From GCA-2746605 sp963704835 (lineage in GTDB: Bacteria; Bacteroidota; Ignavibacteria; Ignavibacteriales; Melioribacteraceae), in contig CAVPHW010000032.1 in NCBI GenBank assembly GCA_963704835.1, positions 62,001 through 126,000 of the forward strand: DNA of 64,000 nt. The letters run 5' to 3'. Positions within the stretch are counted from its first letter, which is position 1. Every line of letters starts with the position of its first letter. The position numbers were made by a program, and so were the translations under genes. Positions 63,445 through 64,000 of this stretch are shown here, in pieces. The notes beneath the pieces were generated by a model. That model did not search any database. It had not been told where the DNA came from and saw nothing but the letters and a program-made list of their open reading frames with translations.

Positions 63445-64000
63445 TTATTTACTTTCTTCATTAAAATCGTATTTAATGAATGCTAAAATGGTTTCTGGGA
63501 AAGTATCTGTTGCAAGTAGAAACCCCAAATTATCTAATTTTGCTATTCCTTCCCAATTTCTGCTATCATTTCCATCTAATTTTAGATAGACTGGGCTTTT
63601 TTCAGCAAGTTGAATTGTATCGTTTATCACTTTAAATTTTAACAATCTTTCTACCACTTTTGTATTTAAGTGTGATTTCCCGATGCCATATTTTTCCGCA
63701 ATGCTGTCAAAAGCTGGTTTTAATTTTTTTTCCTCACCAGGATAAAAGTAATTGATGGCCCAAAAATAACCCAGACTGTCAGTAACTGTTGCGTCCGTTA
63801 TTCTATATTCAATATTAGGTAAAACAATTTCATTGATTAAATCCAAATTTCTACTAAACACAGAACTTTTTGGGTTGGGATTTACATTTTTTCCATTGGC
63901 TTCATAAATTGGAATTAGCTTTTCGTTAAATGCTACAATTGTCTCACAACTCATGTTAAATATTTGTACATCAGATTTTACAAGTCTAAGCTTAGTTCTG
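63445..64000 (-). CDS. Hypothetical protein, 3' part (possible beta-propeller, truncated at window edge)
   Basis: The frame stays open to the right edge, so the start lies outside; the ATG at 63954 is probably internal. The visible 184 residues include CETIVAFNEKLIPIYEANG, IEYRITDATVTDSLGYFWAINYFYPGEEKK and NWEGIAKLDNLGFLLATDTFPETILAFIKY. The last motif resembles the closing blade of SdiA-regulated/phytase-like beta-propellers. That assignment is weak. There is no paralogue in the window, and it lies 89 bases upstream of rplM. Confidence 0.5.
   Translation of the reverse strand, partial: RTKLRLVKSDVQIFNMSCETIVAFNEKLIPIYEANGKNVNPNPKSSVFSRNLDLINEIVLPNIEYRITDATVTDSLGYFWAINYFYPGEEKKLKPAFDSIAEKYGIGKSHLNTKVVERLLKFKVINDTIQLAEKSPVYLKLDGNDSRNWEGIAKLDNLGFLLATDTFPETILAFIKYDFNEESK

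Noticed and set aside
1..64000. tRNA, rRNA, CRISPR array, transposase or phage genes
   Set aside because: No cloverleaf-like GC-rich segment, regular direct repeats, or mobile-element protein motifs were seen.

Overview
The window is a strongly AT-rich bacterial chromosome segment, roughly one third GC by eye. Several traits suggest the Bacteroidota/Chlorobiota superphylum, and most likely an Ignavibacteria-type organism. These are a complete MoxR/Bat (aerotolerance) operon, a bacillithiol deacetylase, signal peptides ending in AQ, and outer-membrane barrels ending in aromatic residues, together with usable Shine-Dalgarno sites and a TTGACA/TATATT promoter. The taxonomic placement is inference. 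I saw no rRNA, tRNA, CRISPR array, insertion sequence or prophage.

Region 1 (1-9.3 kb) is the most unusual. After the 3' end of a sodium/solute symporter comes a 694-residue protein on the minus strand with a Lon-like (S16) protease domain, one membrane segment and a periplasmic half carrying two Asp-rich calcium-type loops. Divergent from it is a 1696-residue protein: an SLC12-type (Na-K-Cl / K-Cl) cotransporter with its cytoplasmic domain, fused through about 650 helical residues to a P-loop ATPase and a terminal winged helix. Its stop overlaps the start of a small MscS-type channel gene. This looks like an ion/volume homeostasis module with no characterised counterpart that I know of.

Region 2 (9.3-20.2 kb) is a carboxylate-type metabolic operon. 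It begins with a GbsR/MarR-like regulator that has a clean sigma-70 promoter and an operator-like sequence at its own start site. Next come a 24-bp perfect palindrome and then a FabG-like reductase, two atypical KAS III-like enzymes, a sodium symporter, an AMP-forming acyl-CoA ligase, a lipoprotein, an outer-membrane barrel, a lipoprotein alpha/beta hydrolase and a thiolase. A strong terminator closes it. The genes read as import, CoA activation, Claisen condensation or cleavage, and reduction of an unknown acid.

Region 3 (20.2-27.4 kb) holds a DUF72 protein, a CBM9/DOMON-like lipoprotein, an outer-membrane beta-barrel receptor, a heavily broken DUF5916 gene and a small unknown protein. Six coding regions before 24.5 kb carry frameshifts; five of the eight indels are one extra base in an A/T run of four. 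The rest of the window is intact, so most of these look like base-calling errors. The DUF5916 gene is different, with many mixed indels and in-frame stops, and may be a true pseudogene.

Region 4 (27.4-35.6 kb, minus) is moxR, DUF58, a DUF4381-like gene and batA-batE. Region 5 (35.8-44.3 kb, plus) is thrA (fused aspartokinase/homoserine dehydrogenase), asd, thrB and thrC, followed by a SAM-I riboswitch with an intrinsic terminator that controls metY and metX. Together these genes take aspartate to threonine and homocysteine.

Region 6 (44.3-64 kb) is housekeeping. It holds DUF302, a beta-hydroxyacid dehydrogenase, bshB1, gatB, anmK, nfo, a DUF1460 protein, dnaB, a family 4 uracil-DNA glycosylase, an rpoZ-like gene, gmk, yicC, an Omp85 protein, a YkuD-family protein whose nucleophile cysteine is serine, an unknown secreted pair, frr, pyrH, tsf, rpsB (with a structured leader), rpsI, rplM and a truncated hypothetical gene at the edge.
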